DNA of 64,000 bases from Chloroflexi bacterium HGW-Chloroflexi-6 (lineage in GTDB: Bacteria; Chloroflexota; Anaerolineae; Anaerolineales; Villigracilaceae), in NCBI GenBank assembly GCA_002840685.1, contig PHBU01000009.1:124001-188000 (forward strand), given 5' to 3'. Positions within the stretch are counted from its first letter, which is position 1, and each line of letters begins with the position of its first letter. Under the pieces are notes generated by a model. It did not search any database. It had not been told where the DNA came from and was given only the letters and a program-made list of their open reading frames with translations. The position numbers and the translations under genes are program-made. This document shows positions 24,961 through 33,443 of this stretch, piece after piece.

Positions 24961-27012
24961 TTATTCACTTTTTTCATAGCGCAGTATTGCGCCGTTTGCG
25001 CCGAACCATAGGCTGCCATCTGCGGCAACAAATGCGGATGTAACCCATTGGCCGGGCTGATAAGTTTGCCAGCTTTCGCCATCGAAGCGGGTTATCCCGT
25101 TCTGTGTGCCGAACCAGACATCCCCGTCCGAGGCAACGGCGAGTGCAAGGACGGAAGCGCTTGAAAGCCCATCTTGCTGCGTGAAATGCGTCCACTCGCC
25201 GTCCGAAAGGCGAAAAACACCGTCGTGTTCGGTGGCAAACCAGAGCACGCCGTCTGGTGTTTCGACAAAATCAAAAACATAGGCGTTTCGCATCTGCGGG
25301 GGAGTTTCAAAGTCTGTCCATTGCTCCCCGTCAAAACGAGCCAGGCGCGGGTTGGAATTGTCACTTACGCTGGCAAGCACAGAACCGTCTGCCAGCAGAC
25401 CGAGACACCCGACATACCCTTCCAGCGGAAAAGTCTGCCAGGTTTTGCCATCGAAGCGGGCAACACCCCTTTCGCTAAATCCCAGCCACAGGCTGCCCTG
25501 CCGGTCTATCAGGCTGGCACGCACATCATCTTCGGGCAACCCATCCTGGCGGGTAAATATTTTCCAGGTATCACCGTCAAATTGCGCTGCACCGCAGCAG
25601 AACGTTGTCAACCAAAGCTCACCGTTGGGGTTGACCGCCAGCGATGAGATTTCATCGGCGGGCAGGCCGTTATCCATGCTGTAGCGAGTCCAGGTCTCGC
25701 CATCGAAACGGTACAGGCCCGTGCCGCTTGAAGCCGGACCGCCCATTGTCCCGAACCAGAGATTGCCATCCGGGTCGCCACCGATACCGGAAATGGTTAC
25801 CGTCTCGCCGTTTTGCAGCCACTCTTGCGCAGAATAAATTGTCCAGTCTGCAGTCTGCTGCGCGTTTATGGCAACAGCCTGTGGAAGCATAGTCGTGGAG
25901 GCTGGGAAGCGTTGCCCGCCGAGAAATTCAACTTCTGCAATGCCAGATGAAATGTCCCAGATGCGGACGCGCGTCAGGTCTGGATTCTCCATCCCGGTTT
26001 CGAGGCTGATAAGCTGGTTATCCGCCCCGGCCCAAGCGATTTGGGTGTAGATGATTTGCTCGTCCAGCCCGAAGGCGGTCAGCAGCTCCCCGGTCTGGGT
26101 GTCCCAAATGCGGAGGATGCCGCCGCCGGTTGCCAGTTGCGACCCATCGGGCGAGAGTGCCATGCTGAAGACCGCGCTGCGGTGGGCCTGGATGAACCCA
26201 TCGCACTTGTTGCTGGCCGCTGTCCAAAAACAGACCACCCCGTTGACGTGCCCGGAAACAATGCGCTGACCATCAGGTGTCCAGGCTACGTGCATCGGGT
26301 TGCTGGCGCGTTCGTCGAACAGGCGAACAGCTTTGCCGCTTTTGACGATCCAGCGTCTCAGACTATACGCCATATCGCTGGTTGAAACCAAACGGGTACC
26401 ATCCGGCGACCAGGCTGCTTCCATGACCGAACTTGCGAAGCCTGTCTGCTGGAAGAGCATCTTGCCGGATACGGAATCAACAACCATGACTCCATGCATA
26501 TCGGTGCTCAAAGCCAGGGCAGTCCCATCCGGTTTCCAGGCAATATCGAGGATGCGTTCGCTTAAAAGGCTGTCTGCTAAATCTGATTCCAAAACAATTT
26601 TCCAGGCGGATGTTTCCCATATCTTCAGGATCGCTTTTCCACCCGAAAACTCAGTTGGATCGGAAGTTTCAGCCAATAAACCCGCGGCCAGTTCTTTCCC
26701 ATCTGGCGACCAGGCCAGACTGTAGACATTTTGATCGGCATCCAACGTACGCAGATGCGCGAAAGTTTGTAGATCGTAAAGCTCCAAACCTTTGGATGTA
26801 GCAAAAGCAATGATGGTGTCATCTGGACTGATGTCGAAGCTCCAGATGACACCGGGCAGAGTGGCTACGGCTTGAGGCGCTTCTGCCGGTAGCGGGATTG
26901 GTGTCAGACTGATTTCGGTGGATGTGCCGAAAACCGGCTGCGGCTCAACAGGCTGGCAGGCCGAGAAAATAAGCAGGAATGTCAGGACTGGAAGAAGGGT
27001 ATGCAATTTCAT
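24961..27012 (-). CDS. Lipoprotein with WD40 and regulator-propeller repeats
   Basis: A 683-residue lipoprotein. The signal peptide ends in IFSAC (Cys19) and the start at 27012 has a GAGGAG site. The first half has WD40-like repeats (WSPDGKELAAG, WSPDGTRLVSTS, WTPDGQRIVSGH, LSPDGSQLATGG). The second half has regulator-propeller repeats of the FDGxTWxxY-xDGLPxDxIxSLAVxPxGxLW type, known from hybrid two-component sensors. Two beta propellers side by side suggest ligand or protein binding on the outer face. No enzyme motif is visible. It follows the small LuxR gene in the same orientation. Confidence 0.85.
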   Translation of the reverse strand: MKLHTLLPVLTFLLIFSACQPVEPQPVFGTSTEISLTPIPLPAEAPQAVATLPGVIWSFDISPDDTIIAFATSKGLELYDLQTFAHLRTLDADQNVYSLAWSPDGKELAAGLLAETSDPTEFSGGKAILKIWETSAWKIVLESDLADSLLSERILDIAWKPDGTALALSTDMHGVMVVDSVSGKMLFQQTGFASSVMEAAWSPDGTRLVSTSDMAYSLRRWIVKSGKAVRLFDERASNPMHVAWTPDGQRIVSGHVNGVVCFWTAASNKCDGFIQAHRSAVFSMALSPDGSQLATGGGILRIWDTQTGELLTAFGLDEQIIYTQIAWAGADNQLISLETGMENPDLTRVRIWDISSGIAEVEFLGGQRFPASTTMLPQAVAINAQQTADWTIYSAQEWLQNGETVTISGIGGDPDGNLWFGTMGGPASSGTGLYRFDGETWTRYSMDNGLPADEISSLAVNPNGELWLTTFCCGAAQFDGDTWKIFTRQDGLPEDDVRASLIDRQGSLWLGFSERGVARFDGKTWQTFPLEGYVGCLGLLADGSVLASVSDNSNPRLARFDGEQWTDFETPPQMRNAYVFDFVETPDGVLWFATEHDGVFRLSDGEWTHFTQQDGLSSASVLALAVASDGDVWFGTQNGITRFDGESWQTYQPGQWVTSAFVAADGSLWFGANGAILRYEKSE

Positions 27013-27086
27013 TATGGCTCCTCTGCTTTTGTAACCATTGCCAAAGATACATTTTGCCACAGTTGGATATGGCTTTAACCAACGAT

Positions 27087-27132
27087 CAACCGACGAACAG
27101 GCGGTGGATTGCATACGCCTGTTCGTCGGTTG
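27087..27132. repeat. 17-bp perfect inverted repeat
   Basis: CAACCGACGAACAGGCG and its complement flank a 12-base loop between the LuxR-type gene and the propeller lipoprotein gene. No T-run follows on either strand, so it is a structural or REP-like element rather than a plain terminator. Confidence 0.65.
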
Positions 27133-27150
27133 AATAAGATTTCCCGAGCC

Positions 27151-27417
27151 TTATGGGGTGATCCACTGCCGAGCTTCACCCTGCACTCCCACAAGCGGAA
27201 TGGACTGGCAGATTTCCAGATTGACCAAACCCAAGAAAATGGATCTGTTTGGTAGATCAGCCCATGCGCTGACCGTCAGCCTGGTGTAGATATTGCCCAG
27301 GTGGAATTCGACTGCCTGCACCGAAAGACCGAGGGCAAGAGCGATCTCTTTGTTGCTCTTTCCCTGAAGAAGGTACGCGATGACCTGGCGTTCACGTGGA
27401 GTGAATTGAGAGTTCAT
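27151..27417 (-). CDS. Small LuxR-type helix-turn-helix protein
   Basis: An 88-residue protein starting directly with a LuxR/GerE DNA-binding domain: FTPRERQVIAYLLQGKSNKEIALALGLSVQAVEFHLGNIYTRL. There is no receiver or ligand domain. After residue 55 the sequence departs from the family (ADLPNRSIFLGLVNL...), so the domain may be truncated or divergent at its last helix. It could be a small regulator of the surrounding envelope genes. It begins 21 bases after the stop of the anti-sigma-like gene. Confidence 0.75.
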   Translation of the reverse strand: MNSQFTPRERQVIAYLLQGKSNKEIALALGLSVQAVEFHLGNIYTRLTVSAWADLPNRSIFLGLVNLEICQSIPLVGVQGEARQWITP

Positions 27418-27438
27418 GCGCCCAAGTGTAACGCAATT

Positions 27439-29988
27439 TCAGCGCACCCAACCGGTCCACGATATACCCCAGACCGCACTAGATGGAAGGGTTTGGATTT
27501 GCCCGTTGGCAAGATCGAGCAAAGTGAGTTGCCCCGGTTCACCGGTGATGCAGGCAATGAAGCGCTCATCTTCCGACATGACGACATTCGATATGACCGG
27601 AGCAGAAACCAGCGCCAGGCCGGGCTGGCCGTCCATGTCGAACAGGCGTAGTTCTAGCGTTCCTTTACCGAGAGCGGTGTGGTTGATGACAATTCCAATC
27701 ATCTGGCGGCCGGTTGGGGTGAGCGCATATTGAAAGAGATGTTCATCATACACCGCGCCGTTTATGATATTCCCGCTGACAGAATTCACTGTACAAAAGC
27801 GGTTGGTCATTTGCCCATCGCTGCACAGGGTAAAGATACTGCCGTCTGGCGTCCAGACTGCTGGGGAAACGCCGACATCATCGGCAAAGTCGGATGAATG
27901 AGAAGTCAGGTTGACAGGCTCTCGGCCTGGGTCAGCAGGGTCAAAATCGAGTAGGAAAATATCCTGTTCACCTGTGCCAGAATAATCAGCGCCGGTGAAC
28001 AGGATGCGGTAATCGGAGGGAGCAAAGAGGGCTTTGTATAGCTCGATGTCAGGCCGTGACGTGATTTCGTGGGCGATGCAGTTTCCGTCAGTGCGGCAGG
28101 CCAGATCTAGCCATAGAAATTGCCAAAAATTATTACCGGGTTGGTTATTGACGTAACGGAAAATAGCATAGCGTCCATCGAAAGACCAATGTCCTTCGAC
28201 AATCGTTCCAACCGTATTGGCCGGGGCAGGCGGAAACGTATGCAGGAATTTTGGGAGTGAGCCGTCGAATCGCAGAGAATACAGGCCCAAATCTTTGATG
28301 TAGAAAAAACCGTCGCGCATGACTGGCAAGCCTGCCAGGTAGTCTATACCCTGGTTATCCGGGTGGACATAGACTTGCGCGACTGCCCCAGGCAGGGTTG
28401 CCAGGCGGCGCGGTTCGCTAAGTGGGGAAAGAGCGAAAAGCGTTGTCGTGTCAGTCTCGATGGCTGAGAAAAGTAACTCGCCCGGCTGCGGGGATGCCCC
28501 AAAGAAAGAATAGCCATCCAGGGGCAGCGGGGTTACAGTGAGCTGCGGAACGAAGTTGCCTGGGTCCGCTTGTACGGGATCGCCGGGCAAGTTGGCAGAA
28601 TCGGGCAGGGTGAAGGTGAATTCGAACGGGCCTTGCACTGCAAGGATAACTTTTTCGAGCGGGATGTGGATAACCCCGTTGATTTTGCCGGAAGGCCGCA
28701 ACAACTCGATGAAAATATCCTTGCTACCGGCAAACATGCCGCCGCCATACAGATCATCCACCCGGTCTGGTTTGCCGATTTCAAGCGCTACCGGCAGGAT
28801 ACCGCCGATTGGCTGGATGGGGTCAGCGTTGAGAATAAGCCGCAGACTGTTGACGCCATCGCCTTCGAAGGTGGCCTGGCTGAAATGGATGTCAATTCCC
28901 ATTGCCGGGATGGTTATATCCAGTGGAATGACGGTTTCAGGCTGGGGGTTATCGCCAACATCAACGGTGAGGGATTGGCCGATCAGGTCGGCGGTTGCCA
29001 GCAAGGCAGGGATGGAAAGCGTGAGAGTCTGGTTCGGTGAGAGCGGTGGAAAGCTCAGCGCTTGGCTCGGGCTGTCGATAAGCGGATAGATATTGCCCTG
29101 GGTATCCCTTAGTTCAACGGGTTGATCTGGGAATTGCCATACCTGGCCTACCCATGCGCCGGGCTGTAATTCAGGATGGAGCGATTGCACTTCAATCAGG
29201 ATGGAGGTTTCTGTCTCGGTGGTCGCAGCGGCCAGCAGGCAAGCTTTTAGCCCGTTGCTTTCCTGGCAAGTTGTGGATTCGGCGGAAGTGGTTGGATAAG
29301 GAGCGAGAGAGACATTCGGCAGGCTGGACTCTGAGGCGGGAAGCCAGACCAGCGGCAGATTCCAACCTTCGGGCAAGGCGAGCGTTGTGTGAGTAGTGTC
29401 GCCAGAAAGGGCGGGAAAAACCAGCAGAACGCCACGCGTTTCGGGGGTGTTGGGCGTATACTGCCAGGATGAGGCTGTGAGTGTCTGGTCGTTTTCGAGA
29501 ATCAGGTGCGCGCCATCGACGGGGCGGGCTCTATCGCTGAATTCCAGCCACAAGCGGGTTTCGTCCGGAGTGGATAGCCCGCGTGTGATGGTCAAACTCC
29601 GGCCTTCGTATTCCTGGCGGACAGGTTGGGCAAGCACCAGCGTCGAATCGGCGGGCAGGAATCCGGAATCTGGCAGGTAGATGTAACCGAGCGAACGCCC
29701 GATGGCGTAGGCCGCGCCCGAAAGCAGGGCCAGGGCAAGCAAAACGAACAAAATCATCAACGCCGGTTTGGCGCGCAGGGTTTGCATGAAGGTTCTCCTT
29801 TGGCTGAAAGGCTTAAGGATAAAAATGTCTTTGGGTGTCATTTCAGCATCGAAGTTGAGATTGTGAAGCAGGTGGGCGGTTTCCAGCGCGGCGCGTTCCT
29901 GGGAATTGCCGGGCTGGGTCAATGCCCCGGGTTGGATGCCAAGCAATTGGTCGAGACGCAGGTTGAATTGCTGCAAGCGTTTATTCAT
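27439..29988 (-). CDS. Membrane anti-sigma-like protein with TolB-like exported domain
   Basis: An 849-residue protein. A cytoplasmic segment of about 75 residues ends in TFMQTLRAKP, followed by one membrane helix (MILFVLLALALLSGAAYAIG). The exported part holds Ig-like beta segments, then a TolB-type propeller region (about 500-849) with FRYVNNQPG, ILFTGADYSG, VWTPDGSIF. The start overlaps the sigma gene stop by 8 bases. The anchor segment is nearly the same as that of the 20053-22158 protein, so both are anti-sigma-like proteins of one family with different sensors. Control of the partner sigma is inference. Confidence 0.72.
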   Translation of the reverse strand: MNKRLQQFNLRLDQLLGIQPGALTQPGNSQERAALETAHLLHNLNFDAEMTPKDIFILKPFSQRRTFMQTLRAKPALMILFVLLALALLSGAAYAIGRSLGYIYLPDSGFLPADSTLVLAQPVRQEYEGRSLTITRGLSTPDETRLWLEFSDRARPVDGAHLILENDQTLTASSWQYTPNTPETRGVLLVFPALSGDTTHTTLALPEGWNLPLVWLPASESSLPNVSLAPYPTTSAESTTCQESNGLKACLLAAATTETETSILIEVQSLHPELQPGAWVGQVWQFPDQPVELRDTQGNIYPLIDSPSQALSFPPLSPNQTLTLSIPALLATADLIGQSLTVDVGDNPQPETVIPLDITIPAMGIDIHFSQATFEGDGVNSLRLILNADPIQPIGGILPVALEIGKPDRVDDLYGGGMFAGSKDIFIELLRPSGKINGVIHIPLEKVILAVQGPFEFTFTLPDSANLPGDPVQADPGNFVPQLTVTPLPLDGYSFFGASPQPGELLFSAIETDTTTLFALSPLSEPRRLATLPGAVAQVYVHPDNQGIDYLAGLPVMRDGFFYIKDLGLYSLRFDGSLPKFLHTFPPAPANTVGTIVEGHWSFDGRYAIFRYVNNQPGNNFWQFLWLDLACRTDGNCIAHEITSRPDIELYKALFAPSDYRILFTGADYSGTGEQDIFLLDFDPADPGREPVNLTSHSSDFADDVGVSPAVWTPDGSIFTLCSDGQMTNRFCTVNSVSGNIINGAVYDEHLFQYALTPTGRQMIGIVINHTALGKGTLELRLFDMDGQPGLALVSAPVISNVVMSEDERFIACITGEPGQLTLLDLANGQIQTLPSSAVWGISWTGWVR

Positions 29989-30523
29989 GGCTTACCTCCT
30001 GCGCTTCAATCAGAGCGGCCCGTAGTTTTAATAGTGACCGATAGAGAATGACTCCTACATTGCTTTCGGTCAGCCCGGTGAGCTCGGCAACCTGGCGGTT
30101 GTTGAGCGGGCCGCCAAACTTGAGCGCAATCAACTCGCGGGCGCGTGGGTCAAGAATTTGCAGGGCGGCCAGGATTTGTTCCCGGTTCTGGGTGAGCATA
30201 ATTTCCTGTTCCGGGCCGGGGGTCTCCTCATGGAATTTATCATCGAGCGGCTCGAACCGGTTTTCTGTTTTCCAGTGATTGGCGGCCAGTCTGCGGGCAA
30301 TGACAAACAACCAGGTTTGCAGTTGCGCCCGCGCTGGGTCATATTGTGCGAAACTGGACAGGGCGCGTTCGAAGGTTGCCGCCGTCAGGTCGTTGGCGGT
30401 ATCGGCATCTGCGCCGCAAAATCGCAGGTAGCGAAAGATGGCCGGGTAATAGCGCTCGAAGGCCTGTTCCAGTAGGGCAGGTTCGGCAGGCTTGGCGGGC
30501 TTGGCCCGAAACAATGGCTTCAA
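29981..30523 (-). CDS. ECF RNA polymerase sigma factor
   Basis: A 180-residue ECF sigma. Region 2 has YYPAIFRYLRFCGADADTANDLTAATFERAL and LQTWLFVIARRLAANHW; region 4 has LDPRARELIALKFGGPLNNRQVAELTGLTESNVGVILYRSLLKL. It differs clearly from the sigma at 22151-22651. It is the first gene of a minus-strand run ending near 20053. The anti-sigma-like gene overlaps its last codons. Confidence 0.93.
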   Translation of the reverse strand: MKPLFRAKPAKPAEPALLEQAFERYYPAIFRYLRFCGADADTANDLTAATFERALSSFAQYDPARAQLQTWLFVIARRLAANHWKTENRFEPLDDKFHEETPGPEQEIMLTQNREQILAALQILDPRARELIALKFGGPLNNRQVAELTGLTESNVGVILYRSLLKLRAALIEAQEVSHE

Positions 30524-30579
30524 AGAGTCCTCCGGTAAGGGGTTCTATGATGTTATACAACGAAAGTGGCTTTGTATTA

Positions 30580-30605
30580 CAAAAAATCCCCGCCTAGGCG
30601 GGGAT
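30580..30605 (-). terminator. Terminator of the PadR/membrane protein operon
   Basis: A fully palindromic 20-base stem (ATCCCCGCC-TA-GGCGGGGAT) followed on the minus strand by six T residues; it overlaps the last codons of the membrane protein gene. Confidence 0.88.
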
Positions 30606-31142
30606 GATAAGGTAGGGGAAGATCACTTCTGCCTTTGTCTGCTTTCGGCGCAGCCGCCAAAATCCAACTCCAATCGCAATGGCTGAACCCAACAACAAGA
30701 AATTGTATCCATCAGCTACATTGAGCGGATCCTGTACGCCCAACGATAAGAGCATGACCCACGCAGAAATGAAGAATCCAAGCATAAGATTCAGACGTTT
30801 GTGGATGGAGACTTTCCGCCATCCAGAGTGGAAGGAGAGTACCAGCCCGGGAAAAAGCATTGCCATCAGAATTCCCCCGCAGACCAGAGGCCACCACGGG
30901 GCATTGAGTGAAGCGGCAATATGTTGAACAACGGAATCAGGAACGCTGATACTGCCCCCCATCAGTTTTAGCTCTTCTGCGCTAACAACAAAAACCGCCT
31001 TCAAATAGGAACGCTCAACAGATCGAACAAGGGCATTGACGAACATTGTAAAAGAAGCGCCATAGCATAAATATAACCACTTTTCCCAGCGTGGAAGCTG
31101 GTATTCAAGAGATTCGATTTCCGTTATCGATTCATGATTCAT
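30594..31142 (-). CDS. Small polytopic membrane protein in a PadR operon
   Basis: A 182-residue protein with about four membrane helices (YLCYGASFTMFVNALV, PLVCGGILMAMLFPGLVLSF, LMLGFFISAWVMLLSLG, FLLLGSAIAIGVGFW). I do not recognise a family. The start at 31142 follows a perfect GGAGGTC site located inside the end of the PadR gene, so the two are translationally coupled. PadR operons often encode a membrane protein or exporter controlled by the regulator; that role is inferred here. Confidence 0.75.
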   Translation of the reverse strand: MNHESITEIESLEYQLPRWEKWLYLCYGASFTMFVNALVRSVERSYLKAVFVVSAEELKLMGGSISVPDSVVQHIAASLNAPWWPLVCGGILMAMLFPGLVLSFHSGWRKVSIHKRLNLMLGFFISAWVMLLSLGVQDPLNVADGYNFLLLGSAIAIGVGFWRLRRKQTKAEVIFPYLIIPA

Positions 31143-31518
31143 TTTGACCTCCATCTTGTAAAACATGCTGGATGCGCTCTGCCACAGGTGGACTCTGAAA
31201 AATCAGGATATTCCGCTCGCTAAAACGGCGCAACAACTCGAGCCCCGTTCTAGTCAGGCTATAGTATTTACGCTGCGGGCCAACCTTTGATTCCTGTGGT
31301 TGACTGGTGACAAGCCCCATCTCCTCGAAACGATTGATTGCGCGATAGATGCTGTTTTCATCGGCTGTCATCATTCCCTGGCTTATGCTCTGGATGGAAG
31401 CGCTCATCTCATAAGGATAAGAAGGCTTCTCATCCAGGAGCAGGAGCAGCCAAAAGGTAAGTAGTCCCTTTTTATAGACACTTTCCCAGTTTTCAAGAAG
31501 TTGTTCAATGCTATTCAT
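31132..31518 (-). CDS. PadR-family transcriptional regulator
   Basis: A 128-residue winged-helix protein. GLLTFWLLLLLDEKPSYPYEMSASI opens the PadR N-terminal helix, ENSIYRAINRFEEMGLV is the recognition helix region, and GPQRKYYSLTRTGLELLRRF is the beta wing. It lacks the long C-terminal dimerisation helix of larger PadR proteins, fitting the short subfamily. It would repress its own operon and respond to a small ligand. It marks the last minus-strand gene before the plus-strand defence island. Confidence 0.88.
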   Translation of the reverse strand: MNSIEQLLENWESVYKKGLLTFWLLLLLDEKPSYPYEMSASIQSISQGMMTADENSIYRAINRFEEMGLVTSQPQESKVGPQRKYYSLTRTGLELLRRFSERNILIFQSPPVAERIQHVLQDGGQNES

Positions 31519-31744
31519 TTTTATCTCCTTAGGTATTATACCATAAGAATAGTACTAAAGGAAGCAAAAATTATTTTCGGTTTCTTTCCAATCCAGAAAT
31601 GGTTTGCATTACAGGATTATCTTAAGTTCGGGCATCAAAATATACACTATCATAAGCCAAAAGGTTGGGTAATCTTGGGCAGACTGGCAAATCACATCGC
31701 ACAATCCCCCGCAATTCAATTGGTCTTGCACGTTATCCTTGTGC

Positions 31745-31777
31745 AGAAAAAGCCCCCAAACCGGGCAGTTTGGGGGC
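31745..31777 (-). terminator. Orphan minus-strand terminator
   Basis: GCCCCCAAAC pairs exactly with GTTTGGGGGC, followed on the minus strand by TTTTTC. No minus-strand gene precedes it. Confidence 0.65.
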
Positions 31778-31863
31778 GATTAGGACCCGAAAAGGATGAC
31801 AGATAAAAAGATTGTCGTGTTTTTGAGAAATTAATCTTGTAAAAAAGTATTCGTTAAAAGTTA

Positions 31864-31895
31864 AGACATCTGGCACTACTGCCGGATGTCTTTTT
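31864..31895 (+). terminator. Orphan plus-strand terminator just before hsdM
   Basis: AGACATCTGGCA pairs with TGCCGGATGTCT (one G-T pair) and is followed by five T residues. It would insulate the island from upstream transcription. Confidence 0.7.
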
Positions 31896-31945
31896 CATGC
31901 TACACTAAACTATTATTGGGGAGATCCCCGCCCACAGAGCCGACC

Positions 31946-33442
31946 ATGCCGCCACTTACTGATATTTCCACCCTCGAAAGTCATCTCTGGCAAGCCGCCA
32001 ATATTTTGCGCGGCAGCCCACTCGACCGCGCGGATTGGAAGAGTTACATTTTGCCGCTGCTGTTCTACAAGCGGATTTGCAATGTCTGGGACGAAGAATA
32101 CCAGGAAGCGGTCGAAACCTACGGAGAAGATTTTGCCGACGAGCACCGCTTCCAACTGCCGGAAGACTGCCACTGGAACGATGTGCGCGAGACAGCGGCC
32201 AATGTTGGCACGGCCCTGCAAAATGCGATGCGTGGCATCGAAGCGGCCAACCAGAAGTATTTGTACGGGGTCTTTGGCGACGCCCAATGGACGAACAAAG
32301 ACCGCCTGCCGGATGCCCTGCTCAAAGATCTTCTGGAGCATTTTTCGGCCTTGAACCTGGGGAATAAACGGGTAAACAGCGACATCATTGGGGATGGCTA
32401 CGAGTTCCTGATCAAGAAATTTGCAGATGCAACCAACAACAAAGCCGGGGAATTTTACACGCCGCGCAGTGTGGTGCGGCTGTTGGTTGATATCCTTGAC
32501 CCGCAAGAAGGCGAAACTGTTTACGACCCGGCCTGTGGCACGGGCGGGATGCTGCTTGGCGCTGTCGAGCATGTGCGCGCCAAAGGCGGCGACCCGCGCA
32601 CTTTTTACGGAAAACTCTACGGGCAAGAAAAGAACCTGACCACCGCCTCGGTGGCCCGCATGAACCTGCTCCTGCACGGACTGGAAGATTTCTCGGTCGA
32701 ACGCGGCGACACCCTGCGCAGCCCGGTTTTCAGCGATCCGGCCTCCGGCGGACTGGCGACTTTTGATTGCGTGATTGCCAACCCGCCTTTTTCGCTGGAG
32801 CAGTGGGGCCGCGAGATCTGGGAAAGCGATCCGTGGGGACGTTCGTTCGCGGGCTTGCCGACCGACTCAAACGGTGATTTTGCCTGGGTCCAGCACATGA
32901 TCAAGAGCATGGCCGAGGGCCGCGGACGGATGGCGGTTGTCCTGCCGCAAGGCGCGCTCTTTCGCGGCGGCGTGGAAGGGCAGATCCGCCAGTATTTACT
33001 GAAGCAAGATTGGGTGGAGACTGTTATCGGGCTAGCGCCCAACCTGTTTTACGGAACCGGGCTGGCAGCCTGCATCCTTGTCCTGAAAAAGAAAAAATCC
33101 CCCCAGCGCGCCGGCAAGGTACAGATTGTGGATGCTTCATCCATGTTTCGCAAGGGCCGGGCGCAGAATTATCTCGACCCGGAGCACACTACGGAAATTT
33201 ACCGCTGGGTGCAGGCCTTTGGAGATGTGGAAAACCGGACACGGGTGGTCAGCCTGGACCAGATCAAAGCCGAAGATTGGACGTTGAACATCTCCCGTTA
33301 CATCCTGCCGCCCCTGGGCGCACACATCCCGCCGCTGGCTGTGGCAATTGAAGATTTCAAGGCCGCCTGGGAACGGGCGCAGGAAGCCGAGGAGCGCTTG
33401 CGGGATTTGATGGTTGAGAACGGTTTGATGGAGGAAAAATAA
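31946..33442 (+). CDS. hsdM: Type I restriction-modification methyltransferase subunit (first copy)
   Basis: A 498-residue HsdM. The N-terminal helical domain (YILPLLFYKRICNVWDEEY) precedes the N6-adenine methylase core: GEFYTPRSVVRLLV, SAM motif I DPACGTGGML, and catalytic motif IV NPPF. Normal length. It would methylate adenine in the sequence chosen by HsdS. The ATG at 31946 is chosen by family alignment; a longer frame is open upstream without support. By eye the gene is GC-rich like the host. A second, different hsdM follows after one cargo gene. Confidence 0.95.
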   Translation: MPPLTDISTLESHLWQAANILRGSPLDRADWKSYILPLLFYKRICNVWDEEYQEAVETYGEDFADEHRFQLPEDCHWNDVRETAANVGTALQNAMRGIEAANQKYLYGVFGDAQWTNKDRLPDALLKDLLEHFSALNLGNKRVNSDIIGDGYEFLIKKFADATNNKAGEFYTPRSVVRLLVDILDPQEGETVYDPACGTGGMLLGAVEHVRAKGGDPRTFYGKLYGQEKNLTTASVARMNLLLHGLEDFSVERGDTLRSPVFSDPASGGLATFDCVIANPPFSLEQWGREIWESDPWGRSFAGLPTDSNGDFAWVQHMIKSMAEGRGRMAVVLPQGALFRGGVEGQIRQYLLKQDWVETVIGLAPNLFYGTGLAACILVLKKKKSPQRAGKVQIVDASSMFRKGRAQNYLDPEHTTEIYRWVQAFGDVENRTRVVSLDQIKAEDWTLNISRYILPPLGAHIPPLAVAIEDFKAAWERAQEAEERLRDLMVENGLMEEK

Positions 33443-33443
33443 A

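Larger units (their letters stand above)
31519..31945. other. Intergenic boundary between PadR operon and defence island
   Basis: About 430 bases holding both divergent promoters. Two hairpins are seen, one terminating on each strand (31745-31777 minus, 31864-31895 plus), although no recognised gene ends at either. No convincing reading frame or RNA gene was found. Confidence 0.5.

Noticed and set aside
24837..25082. 81-codon minus frame as a gene
   Set aside because: Its first half overlaps the propeller lipoprotein gene in another frame; only the 3' part is real, as decayed LuxR sequence.
31501..31806. 101-codon plus frame upstream of hsdM
   Set aside because: No ribosome site, overlaps the PadR start and crosses a terminator hairpin; composition looks non-coding.
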